A stretch of 64,000 nucleotides of DNA from Bradyrhizobium sp. CCGE-LA001 (GCF_000296215.2 NZ_CP013949.1:1605501-1669500), one strand, 5' to 3'; positions 50,262-59,535 are shown, counted from the stretch's first letter. Numbers and translations: made by a program. The notes: a model not told the origin generated them from the sequence alone.

Positions 50262-51355
50262 GCGTGACGCTGGATCGCGGCTTCCGCGATTTCGTAGTAG
50301 TGAAGCGCGCCCTTCTCGAGCGTCAGATTGTCCAGGACATAATCACGCGGCGCGAAGCCTCTCGTGCTGACCTGCGACCAGAAGCGGCCCCAGCTCGCAG
50401 TGAAGTCGTTCGCGTCGGTGAAGATCATGCCGCAGCGCGCGTCGAAATAGGGCACCGAGGACACGCCACCTTCGTATCTCACCTTGTCCGGGAAATATTT
50501 CGGATCCTGCCACGGCCCGCCGCGATCCCAGGCGAAGACGGGCACGCCGCTCGACAGCGCCTGCTGGCAGGCGATGCCCTGGCTCTCGTGCTCGCAGAGG
50601 AAGACCATGCTGCGGCAACGCGCCAGCGCGGCCTTATAATCGTCTTCCTTGTAGTGGCCGTAGCGGATCACTTCGACGGTGCGGCCGCTGGCTTCGAGAG
50701 ACTTTCGGATCGGCTCGATCAGCTCCGGCTCGTACCGGTCGTAATCCCAGCGCACCTTGTCGTAGAGCAGCACGTCGACGCTCTTCTGCGCGGACGGCGC
50801 CGGCGTCCACAGATCGGTCTCGATGCCGACGGGCCAGGCGCCGACATGGGGCCAATGCGGACGGAACATGTCGGCATACCAGGCGCACGGCACCAGCACG
50901 CGCCGCACGTCGAGATCCTTCAGGCTCTCCGGCGCATCGATCGGGTGATCGTACATGGCGACGCCGAGCAGCAGCGGGTTCTGCCACTTGAACCAATCGA
51001 GCACGAACGGCCGGCCGAGGATGCAGGCCAGTTCCTCCGGGTGCTTCCGGATGTAGCGATAGTCGTTGAGGCGATAGCGGATGCCGAGCCGATCGAGGCC
51101 TGCGCACAGATTGAGCAGGACGCGCCGCTGTCCGCTGACGAAGGATTTGCCCATCAGCAGGCGACGCAACAGCGGCCGGAGGTGCCGGTCGCCGGGAAAC
51201 CAGCGGTCGTCCCGCTCTTCGAAAAAGAGATTGAGGACCATCCTGCCGCGGCCTTTCGCGCCGGGATCCGTCGGGCGCACGGGAGCATCGGCGTCGCGGT
51301 GGGGCAGGGAGGCCGATTTCGCCCGGGTTCGTTCGGCAACGTCCATGTCAGTCAC
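50258..51355 (-). CDS. GT4-like glycosyltransferase
   Basis: A 365-residue GT-B type enzyme. After a poorly conserved Arg/Pro-rich first ~38 residues (a start at the ATG at 51346 or at 51241 is possible), it has GKSFVSGQRRVLLNLCAGLD, VPCAWYADMFR and VGAWPVGIETDLW. The C-terminal half has CRSMVFLCEHESQGIACQQA and GVPVFAWDRGG, which form the nucleotide-sugar site (E...E pattern with HESQG) of GT4-type retaining enzymes. The sugar and acceptor are unknown. It is co-transcribed with the GH10 gene and divergent from the flippase. Confidence 0.83.
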   Translation of the reverse strand: MTDMDVAERTRAKSASLPHRDADAPVRPTDPGAKGRGRMVLNLFFEERDDRWFPGDRHLRPLLRRLLMGKSFVSGQRRVLLNLCAGLDRLGIRYRLNDYRYIRKHPEELACILGRPFVLDWFKWQNPLLLGVAMYDHPIDAPESLKDLDVRRVLVPCAWYADMFRPHWPHVGAWPVGIETDLWTPAPSAQKSVDVLLYDKVRWDYDRYEPELIEPIRKSLEASGRTVEVIRYGHYKEDDYKAALARCRSMVFLCEHESQGIACQQALSSGVPVFAWDRGGPWQDPKYFPDKVRYEGGVSSVPYFDARCGMIFTDANDFTASWGRFWSQVSTRGFAPRDYVLDNLTLEKGALHYYEIAEAAIQRHA

Positions 51356-51557
51356 ATCAGTGCATCGGAGGAGCAGGGCGAGGCTTCGCTAGCATTGCTT
51401 CTTTTCTGTGATCCCGGCCGACCCTACAAGGACAGGGCAAATTTAACGCTAACGCGCGATAACCGCGCGGTCGCTCCATTCGCAATCCGATTTGCAGGCT
51501 TATGCGGCTATCCTCGCCGATGCCAGCGGCGCAGTCCGATTGCCACGCCCAATTCTC

Positions 51558-51572
51558 TTAACGCTTCGTTAA
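51558..51572 (+). promoter_or_regulatory. CtrA-type box upstream of flippase
   Basis: TTAA (51558-51561), seven bases, TTAA (51569-51572) is an exact match to the CtrA core consensus, 32 bases before the flippase ATG. It suggests cell-cycle control of polysaccharide export; chance occurrence in the locally AT-rich spacer cannot be excluded. Confidence 0.5.
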
Positions 51573-51603
51573 TCCTGATCGCCGCCAACGGTCCCGTGCT
51601 CGC

Positions 51604-53040
51604 ATGCTGAACCGCCATTTCTCGATCTATCTGGTCGCCTACATCCTGCCTGCGGCGGTGGGCTTCTTCGCGGTCACGGCCTACACACGGCTGCTGTCGC
51701 CGGCGGAGTACGGCGTCTATGTCGTCGGCATCAGCCTTGCGGGCATCCTGGGCGCGATCTTCTTCGCCTGGATCAAGCTGTCGGTGTCGCGCTATCAGGC
51801 GATGTCGGCCGAGGTCGATTTTCGCGGCACGGCGATCGTCGCCTTCGTCCTGACCGCCGCAATTCTCTGCGCGATGACGCCGCTGGTGTTCCTGTTCCGC
51901 AGCGACGTCAGCGTGGAGCTGCTGCTCGCCAGCATGTTCGTCGCGATCATGGCCAATGCGGTCGATGTCGGCCAGGAGTTCGAGCGCGCCAAATTGCGGC
52001 CCTATCGGTTCGCGGCCATCTCCATCGTGCGCAGCGTGGCGAGCGTCGGCTTCGGTCTCGCCGCCGTCTGGTTCGGCTGGGGCGGCATCGGCCTGCTCGC
52101 AGCATTTGGCCTCGGTTCGCTCGCTGGCATCATCCTGAATTTGGTCGGTGACCGCACCAGGATCGCGCGCTTCCAGCGCGACCAGTTCATGCAGCTCGCG
52201 CGCTACGGCCTTCCCTTGACGCTGGCCGGATTGTCCGTCGCGCTCTATTCGACCTGCGACCGGCTCATCGTCGCCTATCTGCTCGGCAAGGATGCGGCCG
52301 GCATCTTCGGCGTTGCCGCCGATCTGCCGCGCCAGTTCATGGTCATGATCGCGTCCAGCGTCGCCGCGGCCACGGTGCCGCTGGTGTTCCGCGCCCTGTC
52401 CGAGAAGGACGTTGCGGTGACGCGGGAGCGGCTGACCGAAAGCCTCGAACTGCTGCTCGTCGTCGTTGCTCCCGTCGCGGTCTGGCTCGCGCTGGCCGCG
52501 GACCAGGTCGCCGGCACGCTGGTCGGCGTCGATTTCCGCGCCGGGGTGTCCGCGCTGCTGCCGATCTTGGTGCTCGCACGCTTCTTCGGCATTGCCAATC
52601 AGTTCTATGTCCAGATCAGTTTCCAGCTCGCCGAAAAGCCCTTCATGCTGGCCGCGCAATCCTTCCTCACACTCGTCGTCAGCATCGTCCTGATGGTCGC
52701 TCTGGTCGCGGGCTATGGCCTCTACGGTGCGGCGCTGGCGACCTTCGCGACCGAGGCGATTGGCTTCCTGGTTGCGGTCGTCCTGATGCACCGTGCCCAT
52801 CCGGTGCCATTCGACCTCCATCGCCTCGCCGGTGTCGCTGTCTCTGCCGCGGCGATGGCGGCCGCGATTCTGATCGCGCGATCGCAAGCCGGCGGCACCG
52901 GTCCGGTGTCGCTTGTCATCGTCAGCCTCGCCGGCGGCCTCGCTTATGCCGCTGCGGCCTGGCTGTTGAACGTCGCGAACGTGCGGACCTTGTCGCTGCG
53001 TTTCCTGCGCACGCTCAATCGCAAGGCACTTGGGGTCTAG
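51604..53040 (+). CDS. polysaccharide flippase, Wzx/MATE-like
   Basis: A 478-residue membrane protein with about 12-14 hydrophobic segments and the MOP superfamily pattern. The N-terminal YLVAYILPAAVGFFAVTAYT and LLSPAEYGVYVVG (helix 1 and the S.xEYG loop) are characteristic of RfbX/Wzx polysaccharide exporters. GLPLTLAGLSVALYSTCDRL marks the repeat in the second half. It would move lipid-linked oligosaccharide units across the inner membrane. It is divergent from the GT4/GH10 pair, and an exact CtrA-type box precedes it. Confidence 0.88.
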   Translation: MLNRHFSIYLVAYILPAAVGFFAVTAYTRLLSPAEYGVYVVGISLAGILGAIFFAWIKLSVSRYQAMSAEVDFRGTAIVAFVLTAAILCAMTPLVFLFRSDVSVELLLASMFVAIMANAVDVGQEFERAKLRPYRFAAISIVRSVASVGFGLAAVWFGWGGIGLLAAFGLGSLAGIILNLVGDRTRIARFQRDQFMQLARYGLPLTLAGLSVALYSTCDRLIVAYLLGKDAAGIFGVAADLPRQFMVMIASSVAAATVPLVFRALSEKDVAVTRERLTESLELLLVVVAPVAVWLALAADQVAGTLVGVDFRAGVSALLPILVLARFFGIANQFYVQISFQLAEKPFMLAAQSFLTLVVSIVLMVALVAGYGLYGAALATFATEAIGFLVAVVLMHRAHPVPFDLHRLAGVAVSAAAMAAAILIARSQAGGTGPVSLVIVSLAGGLAYAAAAWLLNVANVRTLSLRFLRTLNRKALGV

Positions 53041-53293
53041 TTAGCGGGCCCAGGCGCACCTGCGGGCGGTTAACCGGACATTCTGCCGCAGCGCTTGGGA
53101 GCGGCATCGGGGTAGCTTCAGCCCGAGGCCGCCTTCCGCGTGTGCGAACGGTCGTATATGACAGGATTTGTCGCCGGAACGTGCCGAATCTCGCCACAGA
53201 CGGAACGTAAGGCGGCTGCGCTTTCTTAATCCAGAGATCGCAAATTGATATTCTGAGCGACACCAGCAGACTGGCAGTTCGACCGAGGATGGC

Positions 53294-54850
53294 ATGAAAA
53301 ACCGATCGACGACGACGCGATCCACCAGGGCGATGCGGCGTCGGGGGCCTGCCGGGATTGTAGCATTGGCGACGCTGGCCCTGTTTGCGGGAGCGGCCCC
53401 GGCGACTGCAGCCAAGCAGGCCCGTCAAGTGGCCGAGGCGGTGGCCCAGCGCGTGGCCGGCGAGCCCATCATGGCGATCGTGTCGATCAAGAGCCAGCAA
53501 ATCACCTTTTATGATGCGGACGGCTGGATCGCTCGCGCGCCGGTGTCGACCGGCACCACGGGACGCGAGACGCCGGCCGGCGTGTTCGCCATCCTCGAGA
53601 AGAACCGGGAGCATCGCTCGAGCATGTATGACGATGCGTGGATGCCGCATATGCAGCGCATCACATGGAACGGGATCGCGCTGCATGGCGGACCGCTGCC
53701 CGGCTATGCCGCCTCGCATGGCTGCGTGCGGCTTCCGTTCGGCTTCGCCGAGAACGTGTTCGACAAGACCTATATCGGAATGCGGGTGATCGTCTCGCCG
53801 GAAGATACGGTCCCGACCGAAATCTCGCACCCCTCATTGTTCGTGCCCAAGCAGGAGGCCATCGCGGCGGCACCGAGCCGTATCGGCAAGCTCGCCGCTG
53901 AGGCCGAGGAGGCGACGCGCGCCGCCGATGAAGCCAAGAAGGCCGCGTCGGTAGCCGCAAAGGAAGCAACGTCCCTCCCGGCGACGCTGCGCAAGCTGGA
54001 GCAGCAGAAGGCCCGCGCGGATGCCGAGCTCGCCTTCGCCGACAAGACGCTGGCGAATGCGAAGACCGACCAGGCGCGTGCCAAGGCCGAGGAGCTGAAG
54101 CAGAAGGCCACTGCCAAGGCCGCGGACGCGTCGACGCAGCTTGATGCCGCCAAGGCGGCCGCGCAGCCGAAGCGCGATGCGGTCGCCGCCACGAAGGAGG
54201 CTGCAAAGGCGACGGCGGCCAGGAAGACCGACGCCGTGAAGGCGGCGACCGACGCAAAGCTCGCGCTCGAGCCGGTCTCGGTCTACATCAGCCGCTCCAC
54301 GCAGAAGCTCTATGTGCGGCGGAACACCCACAAGCCGGCGCCCGACGGCGGCGGCGAGGTGTTCGACACCAGCATCGAGGTCCCCGTCACGATCCGCAAT
54401 CCCGACCGGCCGCTCGGCACGCACATCTTCACGGCGATGGCGAAGACCGATGCAGGCCTGCGCTGGAGCGTCGTCACGATCGAGAACGGCGACGAGGCGA
54501 GGGATGCGCTCGACCGGATCACCATTCCCCAGGAGGTATGGGATCGCATCGGGCCGACCGCGTTGCCGCGTTCGTCGATCGTCATCTCCGACGAGCCCTT
54601 GAGCGCTGAAACCAACTACCGCACCGAATTCGTCGCGGTGCTGAGCAACCAGCCGCAAGGCGGCTTCATCACGCGCAAGCCGACCGCGCCTGCCATGGTC
54701 GCGAGCGACGACGGCTGGGACAATGGCGGCAACGGCTTCGGCTTCTTCTACCCGCGCGATCCCTACGTGCAGCCGGCCAATCCGCGCCGTCAGCGCGGCC
54801 AGTATCAGTATTATCAGTCGACGCAGCCCATGCCGCGGGGCTTCTGGTAA
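53294..54850 (+). CDS. L,D-transpeptidase (YkuD) with coiled-coil and second degenerate YkuD-like half
   Basis: A 518-residue exported protein. The signal peptide ends near ATAAKQA (residue 41). The first YkuD domain (about 55-170) has SIKSQQITFYDADG, STGTTGRETPAG, HGG (131-133) and catalytic Cys144 in SHGCVRLP. Residues about 195-325 are Ala/Lys/Glu-rich and probably coiled coil. The second half (about 327-450) restarts with PVSVYISRSTQKLYVRRN and NPDRPLGTHIFTAM, a YkuD-like layout, but contains no cysteine at all. The tail is Gln/Tyr-rich. L,D-transpeptidases make 3-3 crosslinks or attach proteins to peptidoglycan; the second half may bind rather than cut. Confidence 0.88.
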   Translation: MKNRSTTTRSTRAMRRRGPAGIVALATLALFAGAAPATAAKQARQVAEAVAQRVAGEPIMAIVSIKSQQITFYDADGWIARAPVSTGTTGRETPAGVFAILEKNREHRSSMYDDAWMPHMQRITWNGIALHGGPLPGYAASHGCVRLPFGFAENVFDKTYIGMRVIVSPEDTVPTEISHPSLFVPKQEAIAAAPSRIGKLAAEAEEATRAADEAKKAASVAAKEATSLPATLRKLEQQKARADAELAFADKTLANAKTDQARAKAEELKQKATAKAADASTQLDAAKAAAQPKRDAVAATKEAAKATAARKTDAVKAATDAKLALEPVSVYISRSTQKLYVRRNTHKPAPDGGGEVFDTSIEVPVTIRNPDRPLGTHIFTAMAKTDAGLRWSVVTIENGDEARDALDRITIPQEVWDRIGPTALPRSSIVISDEPLSAETNYRTEFVAVLSNQPQGGFITRKPTAPAMVASDDGWDNGGNGFGFFYPRDPYVQPANPRRQRGQYQYYQSTQPMPRGFW

Positions 54851-54879
54851 GGATGCCGAGTTTGCCCGCGGCGCAGCCC

Positions 54880-55692
54880 TTATAGCCGCGCCGTGATCAC
54901 CAGGGCCTGAATCTTGGCTTCGACCGGTCCAGGTCCATGGCGCGCGCGGAGCGCATCCGCGACCGCATCGGTTGCGGCCTGAAGATCACTGCTGCTCCTC
55001 GCCTCGATCTCGCCGCGCAGCGGCGTGCCCTGGCAATAGGCGAGCGCCACGAGCTCAGGCGTCGCCGCGCGGCTGGTCGCTGCCAGTGTTTCGATCGCGA
55101 CGTCGCCAAAGCCCGCGCGTTTGAGATCGGCCCGGATGATCGCCTGGTCGAAATAGCCGTGCGGTGTCCGCGCCATGAAGCGGGGCGGATCATCCGGAAA
55201 CAGCTTGGCGAGGGCCATCGTGACATCATGGGCGAACACATTCTCCTCGATGCGGTCCCACACATTGAACAGGAACGTGCCGCCGCCCTTCAACACGCGC
55301 TTCGCTTCCGAATAGCCCTTGGCGCGGTCCGGAAAGAACATGGCGCCGAATTGGCAGCAGACCACGTCGAACCCGGCATCGCCGAAAGGAAGCGCCAAGG
55401 CGTCCGCCTGGCGCCAGGTGATGCGATCATCGTCCGCCTGACGCTTTGCTGCGATCGCGAGCATCGGCTCGTTGAGATCGGTCGCGACATAGCGGATGCC
55501 GGGCGGCAGCGCCGTCGCCACTGCGCGCGTCACCGCGCCGGTGCCCGCCGCGATCTCGAGCAGCGCGGAGGGAGAGAGCGGGGCGATGCGTCTTGCGATG
55601 TCGTTTGCATAGAAGGCGAAGATCATCGGGACGAGATGCTCGTCGTAGAGCTTCGGGATCGAGCCGGCGAAAACCTTGTCAGTGTCGGACAT
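54880..55692 (-). CDS. class I SAM-dependent methyltransferase
   Basis: A 270-residue methyltransferase. ALLEIAAGTGAVTRAVA (about 41-57) is the glycine-rich SAM loop, YVATDLNEPMLAIAA follows, and DVVCCQFGAMFFPDRAKG plus GGTFLFNVWDRI are the later motifs of the UbiE/ubiquinone-methyltransferase-like superfamily. The short N-terminus and variable C-terminal half give no clue to the substrate. It is convergent with the L,D-transpeptidase gene. Confidence 0.87.
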   Translation of the reverse strand: MSDTDKVFAGSIPKLYDEHLVPMIFAFYANDIARRIAPLSPSALLEIAAGTGAVTRAVATALPPGIRYVATDLNEPMLAIAAKRQADDDRITWRQADALALPFGDAGFDVVCCQFGAMFFPDRAKGYSEAKRVLKGGGTFLFNVWDRIEENVFAHDVTMALAKLFPDDPPRFMARTPHGYFDQAIIRADLKRAGFGDVAIETLAATSRAATPELVALAYCQGTPLRGEIEARSSSDLQAATDAVADALRARHGPGPVEAKIQALVITARL

Positions 55693-55783
55693 GATTGCCT
55701 CGCTGAAGGTTCGGACGTGAGGCTCACCCTACCACGGACCGCTGCCTCAGCGGGCCGGGAAATCGGCAGTTGGTGATCAAGCC

Positions 55784-56320
55784 TTATTTCGCGCCGCCGA
55801 CCTCGCGGATCGGCCGCGTGCCGTCCCAGTTCAGCGCGGCCTGCCGGACCTTTTCGAAGAATGGTCCCTTGGTGCCGCTGATGTCGGAGATCTCGATCAC
55901 CGTACCGGGATGGGCCTGCGTGTCGAAATAGGCAAAGCGTCCCTTGTCGCCGCCGATCTGGCCTTCATGGCCGACCCTGTAGCCGAGCCCGAGCGCCTTG
56001 TCGTAGAGCGCCTGGTAGTCATGACTCCAATAGGACATGTGCTGCAGGCCTTCGTGCCCGGCGTCGAGGAATTCCTTGTACAGCGAGGGCGCGTCGTTGC
56101 GCTGCTGGATCAGCTCGATCTGGAGATCGCCGGAGTTGGCCAGCGCGATGCTCATCTCCAACGCGGAATCCCGGCCGCGATGGCGAAACCAGTCTGTCTT
56201 GACCCGGTCCATGTAATACCAGGGGCCAATGCCCATGATTTCGATCCAGTGCTTCATCGCGGCGTGGATGTCCCGCACCACATATCCGTTCTGGCGCACC
56301 GCGCCGAAGATGCGGCTCAT
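55784..56320 (-). CDS. VOC-superfamily (glyoxalase-like) protein
   Basis: A 178-residue protein from the ATG at 56320 (AGGAG seven bases upstream); the longer frame to 56452 overlaps a repeat. FGAVRQNGYVVRDIHAAMKH and GIGPWYYMDRV are the first beta-alpha-beta-beta-beta unit, and LQHMSYWSHDYQALYDKALG and YFDTQAHPGTVIEISD the second, with His and Glu at the expected metal positions. VOC members include dioxygenases, epimerases and lyases. It is last in the minus-strand arm of the TetR-controlled cluster. Confidence 0.85.
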   Translation of the reverse strand: MSRIFGAVRQNGYVVRDIHAAMKHWIEIMGIGPWYYMDRVKTDWFRHRGRDSALEMSIALANSGDLQIELIQQRNDAPSLYKEFLDAGHEGLQHMSYWSHDYQALYDKALGLGYRVGHEGQIGGDKGRFAYFDTQAHPGTVIEISDISGTKGPFFEKVRQAALNWDGTRPIREVGGAK

Positions 56321-56352
56321 GCCCGCGCTCCTGTCTTTGCCGCAAAGCGCGA

Positions 56353-56399
56353 CCTCATCCTGAGGGCCCGCCGCAGGCGGGCGTCTCGAAGGATGGGCC
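56353..56399. repeat. short palindromic repeat with GCCCGCC hairpin
   Basis: GCCCGCC (56366-56372) and GGCGGGC (56376-56382) form a perfect stem with a GCA loop, nested in CATCCT (56356-56361) and AGGATG. CCTCATCCTGAGG-type sequences with this inner stem are a dispersed family in Bradyrhizobium as I recall; only one copy is in this window. Confidence 0.6.
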
Positions 56400-56448
56400 G
56401 CGAGCAAGCTCCTCGCCAAGCTGTCTTCATGTGCAAGGGCACCGCTCT

Positions 56449-57417
56449 TCACTTGACCTCGATGCCGGCGTCCTTGGCAACCTGCTTCCAGGCCGCGATG
56501 TCGCGGGCATTGATGTCGCGCTGCTCCTCGCCGGGAACGAATTGCGCGGTGATGCCGAGCCCCAAGAGTTTCTGCTTCACCTCGGCATCGGCGAGCGCGT
56601 CCTTCAGGGCCGCCGACAATTTCTGTGCGATCGGCGGCGCGACGCCGGCGGGCGCATACATCGCCCAGGATAGGCTGCGGTCGAACGGCACGCCCTGCTC
56701 CTTGTAGCTGGCGATATCGGGCAGGCTTGGCGACCGTTCGCCGCAGGCGGCCAGCGCCTTGAGCGAGCCGTCCTTCACCAGCGGCGTCGCGGTTGCCATG
56801 TCGAGCGTCGCCAGCGAGATATGGCCGCCGAGCAAGTCGCCGGCCAGCTTGGCGATGCCGTTGAACGGCACGTGATCCATCTTGATGCCGGTTTGTTGCA
56901 TCAGGATTTCGGCGCAGAATTGCCCGGTCGAGCCGACGCCCCAGCTGCCGTATTGGACCGGCTCGCCTTTCTTGGCGAGCGCGATCAGTTCCTTGATGTC
57001 GTTGGCGGGAAAGGTCTTGGTGGCCACCAGCATGATCGAGGACGTCCCGACGCGCCCGATCGTCGTGAAATCCTTGATCGAATCGTACGGCAGCTTCGGA
57101 TAGATCGCGGGGGCGAGCACATGGGTGGTCATGCCGCCGACGGTGATGGTGTAGCCGTCATTGGGCGACGTCGCCACCATCTGCGTGCCGAGCGTGCCGG
57201 CTGCGCCCGTGTGGTTCTCGATATAGATGGTCTGCCCGAGTATCTTGCCCATCTTGTCGGCGAGCAGCCGGCCGACCACGTCGCCGCCGCCGCCCGCCGC
57301 ATAGGGCAGCAGCATCCTGATCTTGCGCGTGGGGTAGGCGGCCGGATCCTCGGCGCGCGCCGGCAATGCCGCCGACAGCAATGCGAGCAGAGAGAGCGTG
57401 ACGGTGCTGAGCTTCAT
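56449..57417 (-). CDS. tripartite tricarboxylate transporter substrate-binding protein (Bug/TctC family)
   Basis: A 322-residue periplasmic binding protein with a signal peptide (LSLLALLSAALPARAED). Family marks are YPTRKIRMLLPYAAGGGGDVV (20-residue stretch after the leader), ENHTGAAGTLGTQMVA, YTITVGGMTTHVLAP and FNGIAKLAGDLLGGHI. Bug proteins usually bind carboxylated aromatics or organic acids. The TctA/TctB membrane partners are not in this cluster. It lies 11 bases after the metallo-hydrolase gene. Confidence 0.9.
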   Translation of the reverse strand: MKLSTVTLSLLALLSAALPARAEDPAAYPTRKIRMLLPYAAGGGGDVVGRLLADKMGKILGQTIYIENHTGAAGTLGTQMVATSPNDGYTITVGGMTTHVLAPAIYPKLPYDSIKDFTTIGRVGTSSIMLVATKTFPANDIKELIALAKKGEPVQYGSWGVGSTGQFCAEILMQQTGIKMDHVPFNGIAKLAGDLLGGHISLATLDMATATPLVKDGSLKALAACGERSPSLPDIASYKEQGVPFDRSLSWAMYAPAGVAPPIAQKLSAALKDALADAEVKQKLLGLGITAQFVPGEEQRDINARDIAAWKQVAKDAGIEVK

Positions 57418-57428
57418 GATGGTCCCCC

Positions 57429-58322
57429 CTAATCCTCAAAACGAAAGCGATAGGTTTCGCCGTGCCTAACGACGCGGCCCGCGGTCGGCGCCGGGAAATG
57501 GCCGGTGAGCAGATAGCTCGGCGTGTCCGCAAGCTCTTCCAGCAGCGCAAGCCGCGTCGCGATCGCGGCGGCCGGATCGACGTCGGCGGCATTGGAGAGC
57601 CACGGCGCGGCGCACTGGATCGGATGATGGATGACGTCGCCGGACATCACCGCGTGATCGTGGCCGCCGTTGAGATGGATCTGCATGTTGCCGGCGGTGT
57701 GCCCCGGCGCCGGCGCAAAGCGCAAGGCAGCGTCGCGATCGCTAAACAGACGATGATCGGTCTCGACCAGTTCGGCAAGGCCGGCCGCAACCACCGGCAG
57801 CACGGAATCCGCGAACGAGCCGTGGTTCACCGGGCTCTTCGGCGCGGCATTGTGCGCGGCCTCGAAATGCCGATATTCGGCGCGGCCCATCAGATAGCGC
57901 GCGTTGGGAAAGGTCGGCACCCAGCGGCCGTCGACGAGCCGCGTGTTCCAGCCGACGTGATCGACATGCAGATGCGTGCACATCACGAAGTCGATCTCTT
58001 CAGGGGCAACGCCGAGCGCCCGCATGTTGTCGAGGTAGGGTTGGTCGAGGTCGTTCCACGCCGGCACGCGCGGCCGCTTCTTGTGGTTGCCGCAGCAGGT
58101 ATCGACGATGGCGGTCCAGCGCGGCGCGCGCACCAGGTAGGAGTGATGGCTGAGGATGAAGCGGCCGGTCTCCGGCTCAATATAGCGGTGATCGAGCCAG
58201 CTCCGGTTCTCCGCGATCACCTCATCGGTGACGTTGGCGAAGAGCCAGCTCTTGTCGAAGGCGAGCGCGGGGATCTCGCTGACGAGATCGACCCGCATGC
58301 TGCCGATCCGCAAGCTTCGCAT
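57429..58322 (-). CDS. metallo-beta-lactamase-fold hydrolase
   Basis: A 297-residue MBL-fold enzyme with the zinc motif HLHVDHVGW (about 117-125), further ligands in PGHTAGNMQIHL and SGDVIHHP, and a final HFPAPTAGRV. The N-terminal part IVDTCCGNHKKRP fits quorum-quenching-lactonase-like or other hydrolases. No leader peptide is seen. It begins four bases after the ABC-type binding protein stop. It is perhaps the lactone- or ester-cleaving step of the pathway. Confidence 0.87.
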   Translation of the reverse strand: MRSLRIGSMRVDLVSEIPALAFDKSWLFANVTDEVIAENRSWLDHRYIEPETGRFILSHHSYLVRAPRWTAIVDTCCGNHKKRPRVPAWNDLDQPYLDNMRALGVAPEEIDFVMCTHLHVDHVGWNTRLVDGRWVPTFPNARYLMGRAEYRHFEAAHNAAPKSPVNHGSFADSVLPVVAAGLAELVETDHRLFSDRDAALRFAPAPGHTAGNMQIHLNGGHDHAVMSGDVIHHPIQCAAPWLSNAADVDPAAAIATRLALLEELADTPSYLLTGHFPAPTAGRVVRHGETYRFRFED

Positions 58323-58326
58323 CGGT

Positions 58327-59535
58327 TCAGTTCTTCAGGAGGTCGCCGAACGGCACCCAGCGCGTGCCGTCGAAGCGAATGAGCTGAAGGCTCGTCATCG
58401 GCGTATGGCGCTCGGGCGAGTTGTTGACCGCGGTGCCGTTGATCAGCATCGGCAGCCGCACGTCCTTCATTGTCGTGGCCTGCTTCATCACGTTGGCGCG
58501 GGTGAGGTCGTTGCCGGAAGCCTTCAGCACCGTCACCAGCGTCTGCGCGATGGTGTAGCCATAGACATTGAGCCAGTCGCTCTTGTTGGCCTCAGGCATG
58601 TACTTGTCCATGAAGGCGAGCCATTCCTTGTAGCCGGCATCGTCCTTCAGCGCCGGATCGGTCGCGTCCTTCAGATACTGGCTGGAGATGACGCCCGTGG
58701 AATTGTCCTTGCCGGCCGGCTCCAGCACGCCGCTGATCGAAGCCGAGACGTTGGAGATGATGGTCGTGGGCTTCCAGCCGATCTCACCGATCTTGCGGAT
58801 TGCCTGCGCGGCGAATTTCGGCGTCGCCGCCACCAGCACCACGTCCGCGCCGGCGGTCTTCAGTTGCAGGACCTGGGTGTCGACGGTCGGCGCCGAGGTC
58901 TCGTAGGCTGCGCGCGCGACGATGGCTTCACCGCCGCCGAGCCCTTCCTCCAGCGCCTTCAGATAGTCCTTGCCGAGGTCGTCGTTCTGGTAGAGCACGC
59001 CGACCTTCGCGTTGGCGTGGCTGGCCTTGATGTATCTGGCATAGGCGATCGCCTCGTCCCGATAGGTCGGCTGCCACCCGACGGTCCATGGATAATTCTT
59101 GGGATCGTCCCACTTCGCCGCGCCCGACCCCAGGAAGAGCTGCGGCACCTTGCGGTCGTTGAGATATTTGTGCACGGCGCTGTTGGTCGGCGTGCCGACG
59201 CCGCCGAAGATCAGCAGCACCTCTTCACTCTCGACCAGGCGGCGGGTCTGCTCCACCGTTTTCGGCGGGCTGTAGGCATCGTCAGCAATGATCATCTGGA
59301 TGCGCCGCCCGTTGACGCCGCCCTCGTCGTTCACCTTGCGGAAATAGGCCTCTGCCGACTTCGCGATCTGCGCGAAGGCCGACACCGGTCCGCTCAGCGG
59401 CGCCGTGGTGCCGATCTTGATGGTCTTGTCGTCGGCGCCGGGATCGTACTTCGCATTCTGGGCTTGAGCGGTGGCCGCGAGCAGCGGCAGGAGGAAGCAG
59501 GCCGCGGGCAGGCGAAGGCGGGCAAGGCGCGCCAT
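58327..59535 (-). CDS. ABC importer substrate-binding protein, branched-chain amino acid type
   Basis: A 402-residue periplasmic protein (Peripla_BP_6 family) with a signal peptide ending ATAQAQNA. Features are IKIGTTAPLSGPVSAFAQIA, YFRKVNDEGGVNGRRIQMI, EEVLLIFGGVGTPTNSAVHK and KVGVLYQNDDLGKDYLKALE. In degradative clusters these often bind aromatic acids rather than Leu/Ile/Val. No LivHMGF genes are adjacent. GGGAGA precedes the ATG. It is the first gene of the minus arm and faces the TetR gene. Confidence 0.92.
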   Translation of the reverse strand: MARLARLRLPAACFLLPLLAATAQAQNAKYDPGADDKTIKIGTTAPLSGPVSAFAQIAKSAEAYFRKVNDEGGVNGRRIQMIIADDAYSPPKTVEQTRRLVESEEVLLIFGGVGTPTNSAVHKYLNDRKVPQLFLGSGAAKWDDPKNYPWTVGWQPTYRDEAIAYARYIKASHANAKVGVLYQNDDLGKDYLKALEEGLGGGEAIVARAAYETSAPTVDTQVLQLKTAGADVVLVAATPKFAAQAIRKIGEIGWKPTTIISNVSASISGVLEPAGKDNSTGVISSQYLKDATDPALKDDAGYKEWLAFMDKYMPEANKSDWLNVYGYTIAQTLVTVLKASGNDLTRANVMKQATTMKDVRLPMLINGTAVNNSPERHTPMTSLQLIRFDGTRWVPFGDLLKN

